Source: Bacillota bacterium (GTDB lineage: Bacteria; Bacillota; Clostridia; Oscillospirales; Acutalibacteraceae). Taken from it: a stretch of 8,757 nt of DNA. The stretch covers positions 1-8,757 of the forward strand of contig JAEZWL010000238.1 in the NCBI GenBank assembly GCA_023420245.1, in the 5' to 3' direction. Under the pieces are notes generated by a model. That model was given only the letters and a program-made list of their open reading frames with translations, made no database searches and was not told where the DNA came from. Of this stretch, positions 1 to 5,614 are shown in pieces. Position 1 is the first letter of the stretch; each line of letters begins with the position of its first letter. The translations under genes were made by a program, and so were the position numbers.

Positions 1-15
1 GAGTTGGGTTGACAT
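1..15 (-). CDS. Start of probable ABC transporter ATP-binding protein (partial, 5 codons)
   Basis: An AGGAGG ribosome site (minus strand, 31..26) is followed ten bases later by ATG at 15, which opens a frame reading MSTQL to the window edge. It lies inside the 3' end of the permease gene in another frame, as expected for translationally coupled ABC genes. In the TrpXYZ/COG2984-COG4120-COG1101 family the ATPase normally follows the permease, so this is probably that subunit. Only five codons are visible, so no ATPase motif can be checked; the call rests on position and ribosome site alone. Confidence 0.5.
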
Positions 16-907
16 TTTGTTTCTTCCTCCTGCCTGCAAACATATTATTGGAAACGAGCGCGATGGTGAACAGAACCGCCATGAGCAGCTTGAGGAAATT
101 TGTGGGCAGACCCAGCTGCATGGCAATGGTCAGGCAGGCTTTATAGATAATCGCGCCAAATATCACAGCGGTGGTCGCCTTAACGAATTTTACTTTTTTA
201 AACAGGTTGATTCCGATAATAACCGAAGCAAGCGCCATAACCACCATTCCGGTGCCGCTTGCCACGTTCGCGGATTCCGCCTGCTGCGCCAGAATACACC
301 CGGAAAGAGCGGTAAACCCGTTACCGACCGCAAGACCGACAATCTTCCGCACGCCGGCGTCCTGCCCCAGTGAGGTGACGAACTGGGCGTTGTCGCCCGA
401 AGCACTCAGCAGCAAGCCGGATTTTGTCTTTAAATAGGTATCTATAATCAGCTTTACGAGGACACAGCAAAGCGCCACAACAATCAGAACGCGGTAGTCC
501 AGAATTCCTCCGGAAAGCGCTCCGGCGGGACCGGAGGTAAAAAGGGTGTCCTTGTTGTAAAAGGGCAGAACCGCGCTGCCGTTGGTAATCACCAGGTTAA
601 TGCTCCACATTCCGGTCATAACCAGTATTCCGGAGAGCAGGTCGGTAATTCCAAGCTTAACATGCAGAAGTCCCGTTACACAACCGGCAGCCGCACCGCA
701 CACAAATACGATCAGGCACACCAGCCAGGGGTTCACACCGGCAAGAATCAGCGCTGCCGCGACGCAAGCGCCCAGCGGGAACGTTCCATCCACTGAGAGA
801 TCCGGGAAGCCCAGAACCTGATAGGTAATGTAAACGCCTACCGCCATAATACCGTAGATGAAGCCCTCTTCCAGCACATTTTTCGCTAAACCGAGAATAA
901 TATCCAT
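1..907 (-). CDS. trpY: ABC transporter permease, TrpY-like (COG4120 family), 3' end cut by window
   Basis: This is the inner-membrane permease of an ABC importer. Translating from ATG at 907 gives 302 residues without a stop before base 1, so the gene is almost complete for a family of about 300 residues. It is very hydrophobic, with several membrane helices. Two stretches are typical of the family: FPDLSVDGTFPLGA near residues 34-47, and a later segment with VTSLGQDAGVRKIVGLAVGNG followed by TALSG. It starts 21 bases after the substrate-binding protein gene with only a weak ribosome site, suggesting translational coupling. The tail is rich in Lys/Arg (GRRKKQ) and overlaps the start of the next gene. 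Tryptophan as substrate is inferred from the Trp T-box upstream; the protein itself does not show its substrate. Confidence 0.85.
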   Translation of the reverse strand, partial: MDIILGLAKNVLEEGFIYGIMAVGVYITYQVLGFPDLSVDGTFPLGACVAAALILAGVNPWLVCLIVFVCGAAAGCVTGLLHVKLGITDLLSGILVMTGMWSINLVITNGSAVLPFYNKDTLFTSGPAGALSGGILDYRVLIVVALCCVLVKLIIDTYLKTKSGLLLSASGDNAQFVTSLGQDAGVRKIVGLAVGNGFTALSGCILAQQAESANVASGTGMVVMALASVIIGINLFKKVKFVKATTAVIFGAIIYKACLTIAMQLGLPTNFLKLLMAVLFTIALVSNNMFAGRRKKQNVNPT

Positions 908-928
908 TGGGATTGAACCAGCTTTCTG

Positions 929-1951
929 TTATTTCTTAACCTCTGTCGCCTTGGAATACTCGGAGGGAAGGGTCAGACCAAGGGTTTCCAGAACCGCTTT
1001 GTTGTAAACCGGGGTGCAGTCCTTTACGGCGTAAACCGGAATATCGGCTGCTTTCGCTTCGCCCTTCAGGATTTTTGCGGCCATCTTGCCGGTTTCCTTG
1101 CCGAGAGCCACATAATCAATGCTCTGGGAAGCAAGGCAGCCATTCTTGACCTGCTCCTCCTCGGAACCGAAAACAGGAATCTTTTTATCGTTTGCCGCTT
1201 TCAGTACAGTGGAAAGATTATCCACTACATTATTATCGGTGAAATTGTTGATGCAGTCAACCCCTTTTGCGACTGCGGTTGCCGCCGCCGCGGCGACCTC
1301 GGAAGCGTTGGTCACGCCGACATCGACAATTTCAAAATTATACTTGGGAGCAAGCTCTTTGAACTGTTTCAGCTGAGAAATGGAATTCGGCTCGCTGGTT
1401 GTATAAAGAATACCGATTTTCTTTGCGTTCGGCAGAAACGCGCGAATCATTTTCATCTGCTGTTCCAGAGGCAGAACGTCGGAGGAACCGGTGCAGTTAA
1501 CGCCGGGCTTCTCGTTGGATTTTACCACGCCCGCTGCAACGGGGTCGGAAACGGCTGTGAACACAACCGGGATGGTGGTGCTCTTTGCCGCGCTGTAAGC
1601 GGACATTGCCGCCGGGGTCGCGATGCCCATAATCAGGTCATATTTTTTCGAAACCATATTCTTCGCAATCAGGTCGCCGTTGGAATTATCGGCCTGCGCG
1701 TTTTGAAAATCGAGCGTCATATTGCCGCCGTCCTTGTAGCCCGCTTCCTCCAAACCGGCTTTAAACCCATTGTAGCAGTTATCGAGGGAAGGATGTGTTG
1801 CATACTGAATCACGCCGACCTTAACGCTCTTTTGCGCGGCGGCGGGAGACGAGGCGGAAGCTGCGCCGGCATTAGAAGAGCAGGCTGCGGCGGAAGCCGC
1901 AATCGCAACCGCAAGTAAAATTTCCATTGATTTTTTCATAATGTTTTTCAT
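929..1951 (-). CDS. trpX: ABC transporter substrate-binding lipoprotein, TrpX-like (ABC_sub_bind family)
   Basis: This 340-residue extracytoplasmic binding protein should deliver substrate to the permease encoded next. The N-terminus has Lys residues, a hydrophobic stretch (LLAVAIAASAAA) and Cys24 in an AAAC lipobox, followed by a Ser/Ala-rich linker, as in Gram-positive lipoproteins. The mature part begins KVGVIQYATHPSLDN and includes IMGIATPAAMSAY and IPVVFTAVSDPVAAG, which are hallmarks of the COG2984/PF04392 family. Members under Trp T-boxes have been proposed as tryptophan-binding TrpX. The ATG at 1951 has a perfect AGGAGG eight bases upstream. A start at Met5 would leave that site too far away. 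The start codon overlaps the stop of the Trp-rich leader ORF (ATGA). Glu10 inside the hydrophobic segment is unusual but does not remove the signal. Confidence 0.9.
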   Translation of the reverse strand: MKNIMKKSMEILLAVAIAASAAACSSNAGAASASSPAAAQKSVKVGVIQYATHPSLDNCYNGFKAGLEEAGYKDGGNMTLDFQNAQADNSNGDLIAKNMVSKKYDLIMGIATPAAMSAYSAAKSTTIPVVFTAVSDPVAAGVVKSNEKPGVNCTGSSDVLPLEQQMKMIRAFLPNAKKIGILYTTSEPNSISQLKQFKELAPKYNFEIVDVGVTNASEVAAAAATAVAKGVDCINNFTDNNVVDNLSTVLKAANDKKIPVFGSEEEQVKNGCLASQSIDYVALGKETGKMAAKILKGEAKAADIPVYAVKDCTPVYNKAVLETLGLTLPSEYSKATEVKK

Positions 1952-2040
1952 AAAAAAAGCCTCCTAAAAGTTAAGTCGTTTTTTCTTACACAGTACCCGA
2001 AAACAGAAGAATGTGGCCATCGCCACCAACCGTCCGTCAT
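1948..2040 (-). CDS. Trp-rich leader peptide ORF (30 aa)
   Basis: The ORF lies between the T-box terminator and the binding-protein gene. It reads MTDGWWRWPHSSVFGYC then VRKNDLTFRRLFL, with TGG codons at positions 5, 6 and 8. An AAGGAG site (2056..2051) lies ten bases before the ATG. Its TGA stop (1950..1948) overlaps the trpX ATG by two bases, so a ribosome that finishes it passes over the trpX ribosome site. GWWR also occurs in the E. coli trp leader peptide. A Trp-codon leader behind a Trp T-box is known from the B. subtilis anti-TRAP operon (rtpLP), so a second tRNA-Trp-sensing step acting on translation is likely here. The GTG at 2047 in another frame (27 codons, stop at 1964) is too close to the ribosome site. 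No homologue of the whole peptide is recognised. Confidence 0.65.
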   Translation of the reverse strand: MTDGWWRWPHSSVFGYCVRKNDLTFRRLFL

Positions 2041-2059
2041 TGCTCACCAACTCCTTAAC
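1970..2059 (-). promoter_or_regulatory. Long-range RNA helix closing the leader ORF
   Basis: In the minus-strand RNA, GUUAAGGAGUU (2059..2049) can pair with AACGACUUAAC (1980..1970). This gives six pairs, a tandem G-A/A-G mismatch, and three more pairs. The helix would cover the leader's ribosome site and end five bases before the trpX AGGAGG. Inside it, GUGGC-GAUG-GCCAC (2026..2013) forms a small hairpin over the second and third Trp codons. Ribosome position on the leader would open or leave these pairings. The complementarity is seen directly; the regulatory role is inferred. Confidence 0.45.
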
Positions 2060-2074
2060 CTGAATTTTAGAAAT

Positions 2075-2111
2075 AAAAAAACTCTTGCCCCTGAACAACC
2101 AGGGACAAGAG
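2075..2111 (-). terminator. T-box intrinsic terminator
   Basis: On the minus strand CUCUUGUCCCUG pairs with CAGGGGCAAGAG (one G-U pair) around a six-base loop and is followed by seven U residues. It lies eleven bases after the T-box antiterminator sequence, the expected position for the competing terminator. Confidence 0.95.
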
Positions 2112-2358
2112 AATTACTCCTGCGGTACCACCCATATTGACGAAATATCGTCCGCTTTCTCCATACACAAAGCTTATGTACGCTTCCATGTTAACGGGTG
2201 AAGATCCCGTCAGTAACTACTGGGCGCTGCGCTTTTCGTACTGCCCTCATAAGTCCATTCAGCCTGCCTCATTCTGCCGCAATCACACCGCCTGCGGCTC
2301 TCTGTGGGAACGAAATGCCTGCTTACTACTCTTAATCATCGGTTTTAATATTGATATT
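2075..2358 (-). promoter_or_regulatory. T-box leader, specifier UGG (tryptophan)
   Basis: The minus-strand leader carries the T-box hallmark GGGUGGUACCGC (2133..2122) just before an intrinsic terminator. Upstream are AAGAGUAGUAA at the Stem I base, the AG-bulge-like CAGAGAGCC, a GCCGC/GCGGC apical stem with GGUGUGA in its loop, and a small GACGA/UCGUC hairpin before the antiterminator. The Stem I 3' strand reads CUGAA-UGG-ACUUAU; by position after the conserved GAA, UGG (2257..2255) is the specifier, matching tRNA-Trp. Uncharged tRNA-Trp should stabilise the antiterminator and switch on the transporter operon. The 5' end is set from the promoter, not from data. The base after UGG in the antiterminator bulge is U. 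Confidence 0.93.
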
Positions 2359-2365
2359 TGTGATT

Positions 2366-2394
2366 ATTATATGTAAAAATCAAGAAAATGTCAA
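2366..2394 (-). promoter_or_regulatory. Consensus sigma-A promoter of the T-box/trpXY operon
   Basis: On the minus strand TTGACA (2394..2389) and TATAAT (2371..2366) are separated by exactly 17 bases; both hexamers match the consensus perfectly. Transcription should begin near 2359, at the 5' end of the T-box leader. Such a strong promoter fits an operon controlled mainly after initiation. Confidence 0.92.
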
Positions 2395-2459
2395 TATATT
2401 ATTTTAATTTCTGACCCTGCTATAAAAACCCTAGAACACTACCGGCAATTTTTTGGGAT

Positions 2460-2582
2460 TTATCCCATATTCAACGGCAGCAGCATCAGGTAATCTTCAT
2501 CCTGCTCCTCTATGATTTGAAAACCGAGCTTTTGATACATTCATCTTATTCTGGGCTTGATCAGTTCTTTTCTTGTCATCAT
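2460..2582 (-). pseudogene. Decayed C-terminal fragment of a GNAT N-acetyltransferase
   Basis: Reading the minus strand from ATG at 2582 gives MMTRKELIKPRIR, a TGA stop, then in the same frame MYQKLGFQIIEEQDEDYLML to a stop at 2460. MYQKLGFQII is the usual C-terminal GNAT pattern (LYxKxGFxxxxE), where the chain returns through the acetyl-CoA site. The rest of the domain, including the Q/RxxGxG/A motif, is missing and the frame is broken, so this is a remnant. Alternatively the 26-codon ORF from ATG at 2540 could be read alone, but no such small protein is known to me. Confidence 0.55.
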
Positions 2583-2806
2583 AAGAATCCCCCAAAGAAA
2601 CAGTTGCAAAAATCCGTTTCTTCCATAAAAACGGCAAACCTTGATAATTCCTCTATTTACATTTACTGCTTTAGTATGGTATCTTTATCAATGGTTGTCA
2701 AGTATAATTCCTTTTTCTGCCTTTTTTCGTTTCATTTCCTATAATCAGACAGGATTTTTATCCGATATATTTTAGGATGATATATTTATACGAACGGAGT
2801 GTTATA
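2583..2806. other. AT-rich non-coding spacer upstream of the kinase-like gene
   Basis: No credible gene is visible here on either strand. The promoter of the downstream plus-strand pair is probably in this spacer: TATAAT occurs at 2703-2708 and 2740-2745, but neither has a good TTGACA-like element 16-18 bases upstream, so neither is called. A small GGAT-TTTT-ATCC hairpin lies at 2752-2763. Confidence 0.4.
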
Positions 2807-3442
2807 ATGGATTCAGAAGTCGTTATTACCATAGCGCGGGAATACGGAAGCGGCGGCCGCAAAATCGGGCAGAAGCTTGCCGGGGATTTAAACGTTCCAT
2901 TTTATGATAAAGAGCTGGTTGCAATCGCCGCACAGGAAAGCGGAATCAGCAAAGAGCTGTTCGCGAAGGCAAACGAGAAAGCAAGCAGCAGCCTGCTTTA
3001 TGCTTTGGTAATGGGGAGCTACACCTTCGGCAACCACGTTGCGCTAAGCAGCGAGATGCCGATTAACGACAAGCTGTTTTCCATTCAGTCCGATATCATT
3101 CAAAAAAAGGTCAAGGAAGGTCCCTGCATCTTAGTAGGGCGCTGCGCGGATTACCTGCTTCGCGAAAACAAAAACGTGCTGAAGGTCTTTATTAAGGCCA
3201 GCCGGGAAGCACGGATGGCACACGTCGTTGAAGAGCACGGCGTAAACCCCCAGAACGCATCGGAATATCTGAAGCGCAAGGACAGGCAAAGATCAAATTA
3301 CTACTACTTCTATACCAAACAAAAATGGGGCGACCCAAAAAATTATGATCTGATTATCGATTCTGCAAAATTTGGGATTGAAAAATCTGCGGAATTGATT
3401 TTATTTGCATGTTCTGCACTCAGACCGGCGATCGAAAAATAA
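2807..3442 (+). CDS. Cytidylate-kinase-like family protein (Cytidylate_kin2, PF13189 type)
   Basis: This 211-residue protein belongs to the P-loop kinase-like family widespread in Clostridia. It opens VVITIAREYGSGGRKIG (residues 5-21), where EYGSGG is the family's variant of the nucleotide-binding loop, followed by VPFYDKELV. Further family features are GPCILVGRCADYLL near 105-118, VFIKASREARMAHV, and a basic segment KRKDRQRSNYYYFYTKQKWG from about 156, the likely LID/phosphate-binding part. The family resembles CMP kinase, but its real substrate is unknown; it should not be read as the housekeeping Cmk. ATG at 2807 is preferred over ATG at 2777 because GGAG lies seven bases before it and family members start at this point. 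The next gene, a MATE transporter, begins 12 bases after the stop, so the two are probably co-transcribed. Confidence 0.85.
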   Translation: MDSEVVITIAREYGSGGRKIGQKLAGDLNVPFYDKELVAIAAQESGISKELFAKANEKASSSLLYALVMGSYTFGNHVALSSEMPINDKLFSIQSDIIQKKVKEGPCILVGRCADYLLRENKNVLKVFIKASREARMAHVVEEHGVNPQNASEYLKRKDRQRSNYYYFYTKQKWGDPKNYDLIIDSAKFGIEKSAELILFACSALRPAIEK

Positions 3443-3454
3443 AGGAGTATATTT

Positions 3455-4810
3455 GTGAGGAAATCTTTATCCGGTGTCAAGGATATGACACTGGGGAACC
3501 CATACCGTTTAATTCTGATCTTTTCCCTTCCCCTTTTGATCGGGAATATCTTTCAGCAGCTGTATAACATGGTGGACAGTATTGTGGTGGGCAACTATGT
3601 CGGAACAAAAGCGCTCGCCGCGGTCGGCACGGGTTTTCCCGTTATTTTCATGCTCAGCTCCGTCTTCATGGGCGTAAGCATCGGCGCAACCATCATGATC
3701 TCCCAGTATTACGGCGCAAAGGATATTGAAAGCATTAAAAAATCCATTCATACAATTTACACCGCAATGATGCTCAGCTCCATTCCGCTGACAATCATCG
3801 GCATAGTTTGTACGGAACCTCTCCTTCGCCTGATGAAGGTTCCCGATGACGGTACGCTCGAAATGGCAAAAGTGTATATGATCGTAATTTTTATCGGAAT
3901 CATCGGCAGTATCGGCTTTAATCTCAATTCCGGAATTTTGCAGGGACTTGGCGACAGTCATTCCTCCCTGCTGTTTCTTTTAATCGCCACCATCATCAAT
4001 ATCGTTCTTGACCTTGTATTTACCGTCTTATGCGGCTGGGGCGTTTTCGGCGTGGCGTTCGCTACGATTATCGCGCAGTTCTGCTCGTGGATTTTCGGCG
4101 TTTATTTTATCAACAAGCATTACACCTTCATCCATATTAAAATCTTCCAGATTTATTTTGACAAGGATTTATTTCGTAAAGCGATGAAGCTCGGGATTCC
4201 TTCGGGAATTCAGCAGGCCCTGTTTTCCATCGGGATTATGGCGATGCAGGCACTGGTAAACTCCTACGGTTCCGACTTTATGGCAGGATTTAACGGCGCC
4301 AACAAAATCGATACCTTTGCCTTTATGCCGATTCAAAGCTTTTCCACCGCGGTTACCACCTATGTCGGTCAGAATGTCGGCGCGGCAAAGCTCGATCGGG
4401 TTAAATCCGGAACGAAGGCCGGGCTGACGCTTTCCATCGGCTCCAGCATTGTGATCAGCGCTATTCTCTACCCGCTGAGCGGTCTTTTGATGCGCATGTT
4501 TAATCAGGACCCCAGCGTAATCAGTTCCGGCGTCGCATATCTGCACTGTGTGCTTCCCTTTTACCTTTTGCTGGCGCTTCTGTTCATTATCAACTCGGTG
4601 CTGCGGGGAGCCGGCGAAATGATGGTGCCAATGATCGCGACCTTCGTGTCCCTTTGGTTTGCGCGTGTACCAACCGCCTTTTTCATTGCGAGCATCTGGG
4701 GGAAGGAATCTATTTATTATTCCTACGCCATCGGGTGGGCATTTGGAATATTAATCTCCTTTACCTATTATCTAACCGGAAAATGGAAAAACAAAAGTAT
4801 AGTCGATTAA
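3455..4810 (+). CDS. MATE family multidrug/toxin exporter
   Basis: This 451-residue integral membrane protein belongs to the MATE superfamily, the usual length for 12 helices in two six-helix halves. The start MTLGNPYRLILIFSLPLLIGN followed by FQQLYNMVDSIVVGNYVG is the typical N-terminal MATE signature, and the second half opens with a similar block (AMKLGIPSGIQQALFSIG). Members exchange sodium or protons for organic cations, drugs or metabolites across the cytoplasmic membrane; the substrate here cannot be told. The GTG start at 3455 is chosen because AAAGGAG lies seven bases upstream, overlapping the stop of the preceding gene. The first in-frame ATG (3485) lacks a site. No terminator is visible after the stop; a transposase remnant follows within 50 bases. 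Confidence 0.93.
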   Translation: MRKSLSGVKDMTLGNPYRLILIFSLPLLIGNIFQQLYNMVDSIVVGNYVGTKALAAVGTGFPVIFMLSSVFMGVSIGATIMISQYYGAKDIESIKKSIHTIYTAMMLSSIPLTIIGIVCTEPLLRLMKVPDDGTLEMAKVYMIVIFIGIIGSIGFNLNSGILQGLGDSHSSLLFLLIATIINIVLDLVFTVLCGWGVFGVAFATIIAQFCSWIFGVYFINKHYTFIHIKIFQIYFDKDLFRKAMKLGIPSGIQQALFSIGIMAMQALVNSYGSDFMAGFNGANKIDTFAFMPIQSFSTAVTTYVGQNVGAAKLDRVKSGTKAGLTLSIGSSIVISAILYPLSGLLMRMFNQDPSVISSGVAYLHCVLPFYLLLALLFIINSVLRGAGEMMVPMIATFVSLWFARVPTAFFIASIWGKESIYYSYAIGWAFGILISFTYYLTGKWKNKSIVD

Positions 4811-4823
4811 CTTTAAAAACAGC

Positions 4824-4840
4824 TAGACCTTGTTTGTAAA
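4824..4840 (+). repeat. Outer end of a degraded IS element (copy 1)
   Basis: TAGACCTTGTTTGTAAA lies 15 bases outside the stop codon of the transposase remnant, where the IS terminal repeat is expected. A 15-of-17 match in direct orientation occurs at 5389-5405. The match is direct, not inverted, so the two sites are not the two ends of one intact IS copy. Confidence 0.5.
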
Positions 4841-4855
4841 ATCGAATAAACCGTG

Positions 4856-4975
4856 CTATTTAACTAAAATAGCGATGGAAGCCAGGTATACGAACGCTAA
4901 AAAGGAAGCATCCAATTTATCATAACGCGTTTGCAACTCTTCTGAACCACTTTAGCTTTTGAAAAAACACTCCAT
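4856..4975 (-). pseudogene. IS5-family transposase C-terminal remnant, two frameshifts
   Basis: Read on the minus strand with two frame changes, the fragment gives MECFF, then QKLKWFRRVA, then TRYDKLDASFLAFVYLASIA followed by ILVK and TAG at 4858..4856. This is the conserved C-terminus of IS5-family (IS427/IS1031-like) transposases, whose last catalytic Glu lies in the (I/M)ECFFxKLKWFRR motif. One base is missing near the AAAAG at 4960..4956 and one A is extra at 4931, so no functional protein can be made. The rest of the transposase is absent: the barstar gene begins 27 bases beyond the fragment's upstream end. This points to a deletion or recombination that fused an old IS end to the barstar segment. 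Confidence 0.8.
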
Positions 4976-5001
4976 TTATTGAAATTATTCAGGAGGAGAA
5001 A

Positions 5002-5304
5002 TTGAAATTTGATTCTGAAAATGTTATAACTGCAACAATAGATTTTACGAATTGTAAAACAGTAGTAGAAGTTCACCAAATCATTCAGAAGATTTTGGAT
5101 TTTCCCGAGTACTATGGGAAAAATTTAGATGCGCTTTGGGATTGTCTAACAAAATATCCTTATCAGCCCAATGATATTACTATTGTTTTTAAGCCGGATG
5201 ATTCGATGCATCAAGAAATGCTTTCTTATATTCGGAAGATAATTGATATCTTTATGGAAGTTCAGAAAAAATATGGAGACATTCGGATTACTGTGAAAAA
5301 TTAA
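5002..5304 (+). CDS. Barstar-family ribonuclease inhibitor (immunity protein), no visible RNase partner
   Basis: This 100-residue protein matches barstar, the intracellular inhibitor of the extracellular RNase barnase. FPEYYGKNLDALWDCLT (34-50) is almost the same as the barstar segment LPEYYGENLDALWDCLT. Barstar's barnase-contact residues Tyr29, Asp35, Trp38, Asp39 and Glu76 correspond to Tyr37, Asp43, Trp46, Asp47 and Glu86 here. The TTG at 5002 is the start, five bases after a perfect AGGAGG (4991-4996); no in-frame ATG lies nearby. Barstar genes normally sit beside a barnase or polymorphic toxin with a barnase domain; none is in this window. Two 60-base lines counted inside the gene are 30% and 35% GC, against 62% for one line of the preceding MATE gene, which suggests acquisition by transfer. 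IS-end sequences lie on both sides. Confidence 0.9.
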   Translation: MKFDSENVITATIDFTNCKTVVEVHQIIQKILDFPEYYGKNLDALWDCLTKYPYQPNDITIVFKPDDSMHQEMLSYIRKIIDIFMEVQKKYGDIRITVKN

Positions 5305-5433
5305 TATAGTACCTATGATTAACCTAATGAGATAAACCTCCCAAAAATAGTCGTATATATATGGTTTTATGCTTCAAAGTGTGTTTGTTAGGTCTTGTTT
5401 GTAAATAAGTATTTGCGAGTATATTTTTTGTAA
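5305..5433. other. AT-rich spacer after barstar with IS-end copy
   Basis: No gene is seen on either strand. The only structure noted is the second IS-end-like sequence at 5389-5405 and a TATATATAT tract near 5354-5362. Confidence 0.4.
5389..5405 (+). repeat. IS-end-like sequence (copy 2, direct)
   Basis: TAGGTCTTGTTTGTAAA matches the IS end at 4824-4840 in 15 of 17 positions and in the same orientation, so the two copies bracket the barstar gene 565 bases apart. No transposase coding sequence is seen next to this copy. Confidence 0.45.
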
Positions 5434-5538
5434 TGCAAGGAGGACAACGCAGCAGCACGGAAAATAAACCGCAAAGACTGGGTGGTTTTGGAGTTAATTG
5501 ACTATATTATTTCAAAGCATAATTTATACATGGAATGA
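5434..5538 (+). pseudogene. Unrecognised ORF tail (34 codons, no start codon)
   Basis: The open frame begins directly after a TAA (5431-5433), runs CKEDNAAARKINRKDWVVLE then LIDYIISKHNLYME, and stops at 5536-5538, six bases before a strong terminator. The charged N-terminal part followed by an amphipathic helix pattern looks like real protein, and the terminator placement fits a gene end, but no start codon with a ribosome site is in frame. It is probably the 3' remnant of a gene cut by the events that brought in the IS and barstar segments. I do not recognise the family. Confidence 0.35.
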
Positions 5539-5544
5539 TCTTCG

Positions 5545-5577
5545 CCGCGCGTTGAAAGACGCGCGGTTTATTTTTTT
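5545..5577 (+). terminator. Intrinsic terminator before the GntR operon
   Basis: CCGCGCG (5545-5551) pairs with CGCGCGG (5560-5566) around an eight-base loop, followed by TTTATTTTTTT. It ends plus-strand transcripts from the barstar segment and insulates the YtrA-type operon, whose promoter starts nine bases later. Confidence 0.92.
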
Positions 5578-5585
5578 AAATCTCC

Positions 5586-5614
5586 TTGACATCGGAGTTG
5601 TTTTGTTGTATAGT
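5586..5614 (+). promoter_or_regulatory. Promoter of the gntR-ABC operon
   Basis: TTGACA (5586-5591), a 17-base spacer and TATAGT (5609-5614) form a near-consensus sigma-A promoter just after the terminator and 51 bases before the GntR start codon. The inverted repeat starting at the last base of the -10 element suggests repression by blocking RNA polymerase. Confidence 0.88.

Noticed and set aside
1964..2047. Alternative leader ORF from GTG at 2047, 27 codons, ending just at the trpX ribosome site
   Set aside because: The GTG is only three bases after the AAGGAG site and the frame has no Trp codon; the ATG frame with three Trp codons fits the T-box context better.
2137..2376. 79-codon plus-strand ORF across the T-box
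   Set aside because: It is the antisense of a structured T-box leader and has no ribosome site or protein-like pattern.
2453..2466. GGGATTTATCCC inverted repeat as a terminator
   Set aside because: The stem is short and A/T-centred, and there is no T-run after it on either strand.
2777..2806. Ten-residue N-terminal extension of the kinase-like protein (ATG at 2777)
   Set aside because: The ATG at 2807 has GGAG at the right distance and gives the usual family N-terminus.
3509..3961. 150-codon minus-strand ORF inside the MATE gene
   Set aside because: It is a His/Asp-rich shadow of a well-supported membrane protein gene, with no ribosome site.
5432..5500. Small plus-strand ORF from ATG at 5433 (22 codons, Gly/Gln-rich)
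   Set aside because: There is no ribosome site upstream and no recognisable pattern; the overlapping frame ending at 5538 is more protein-like.
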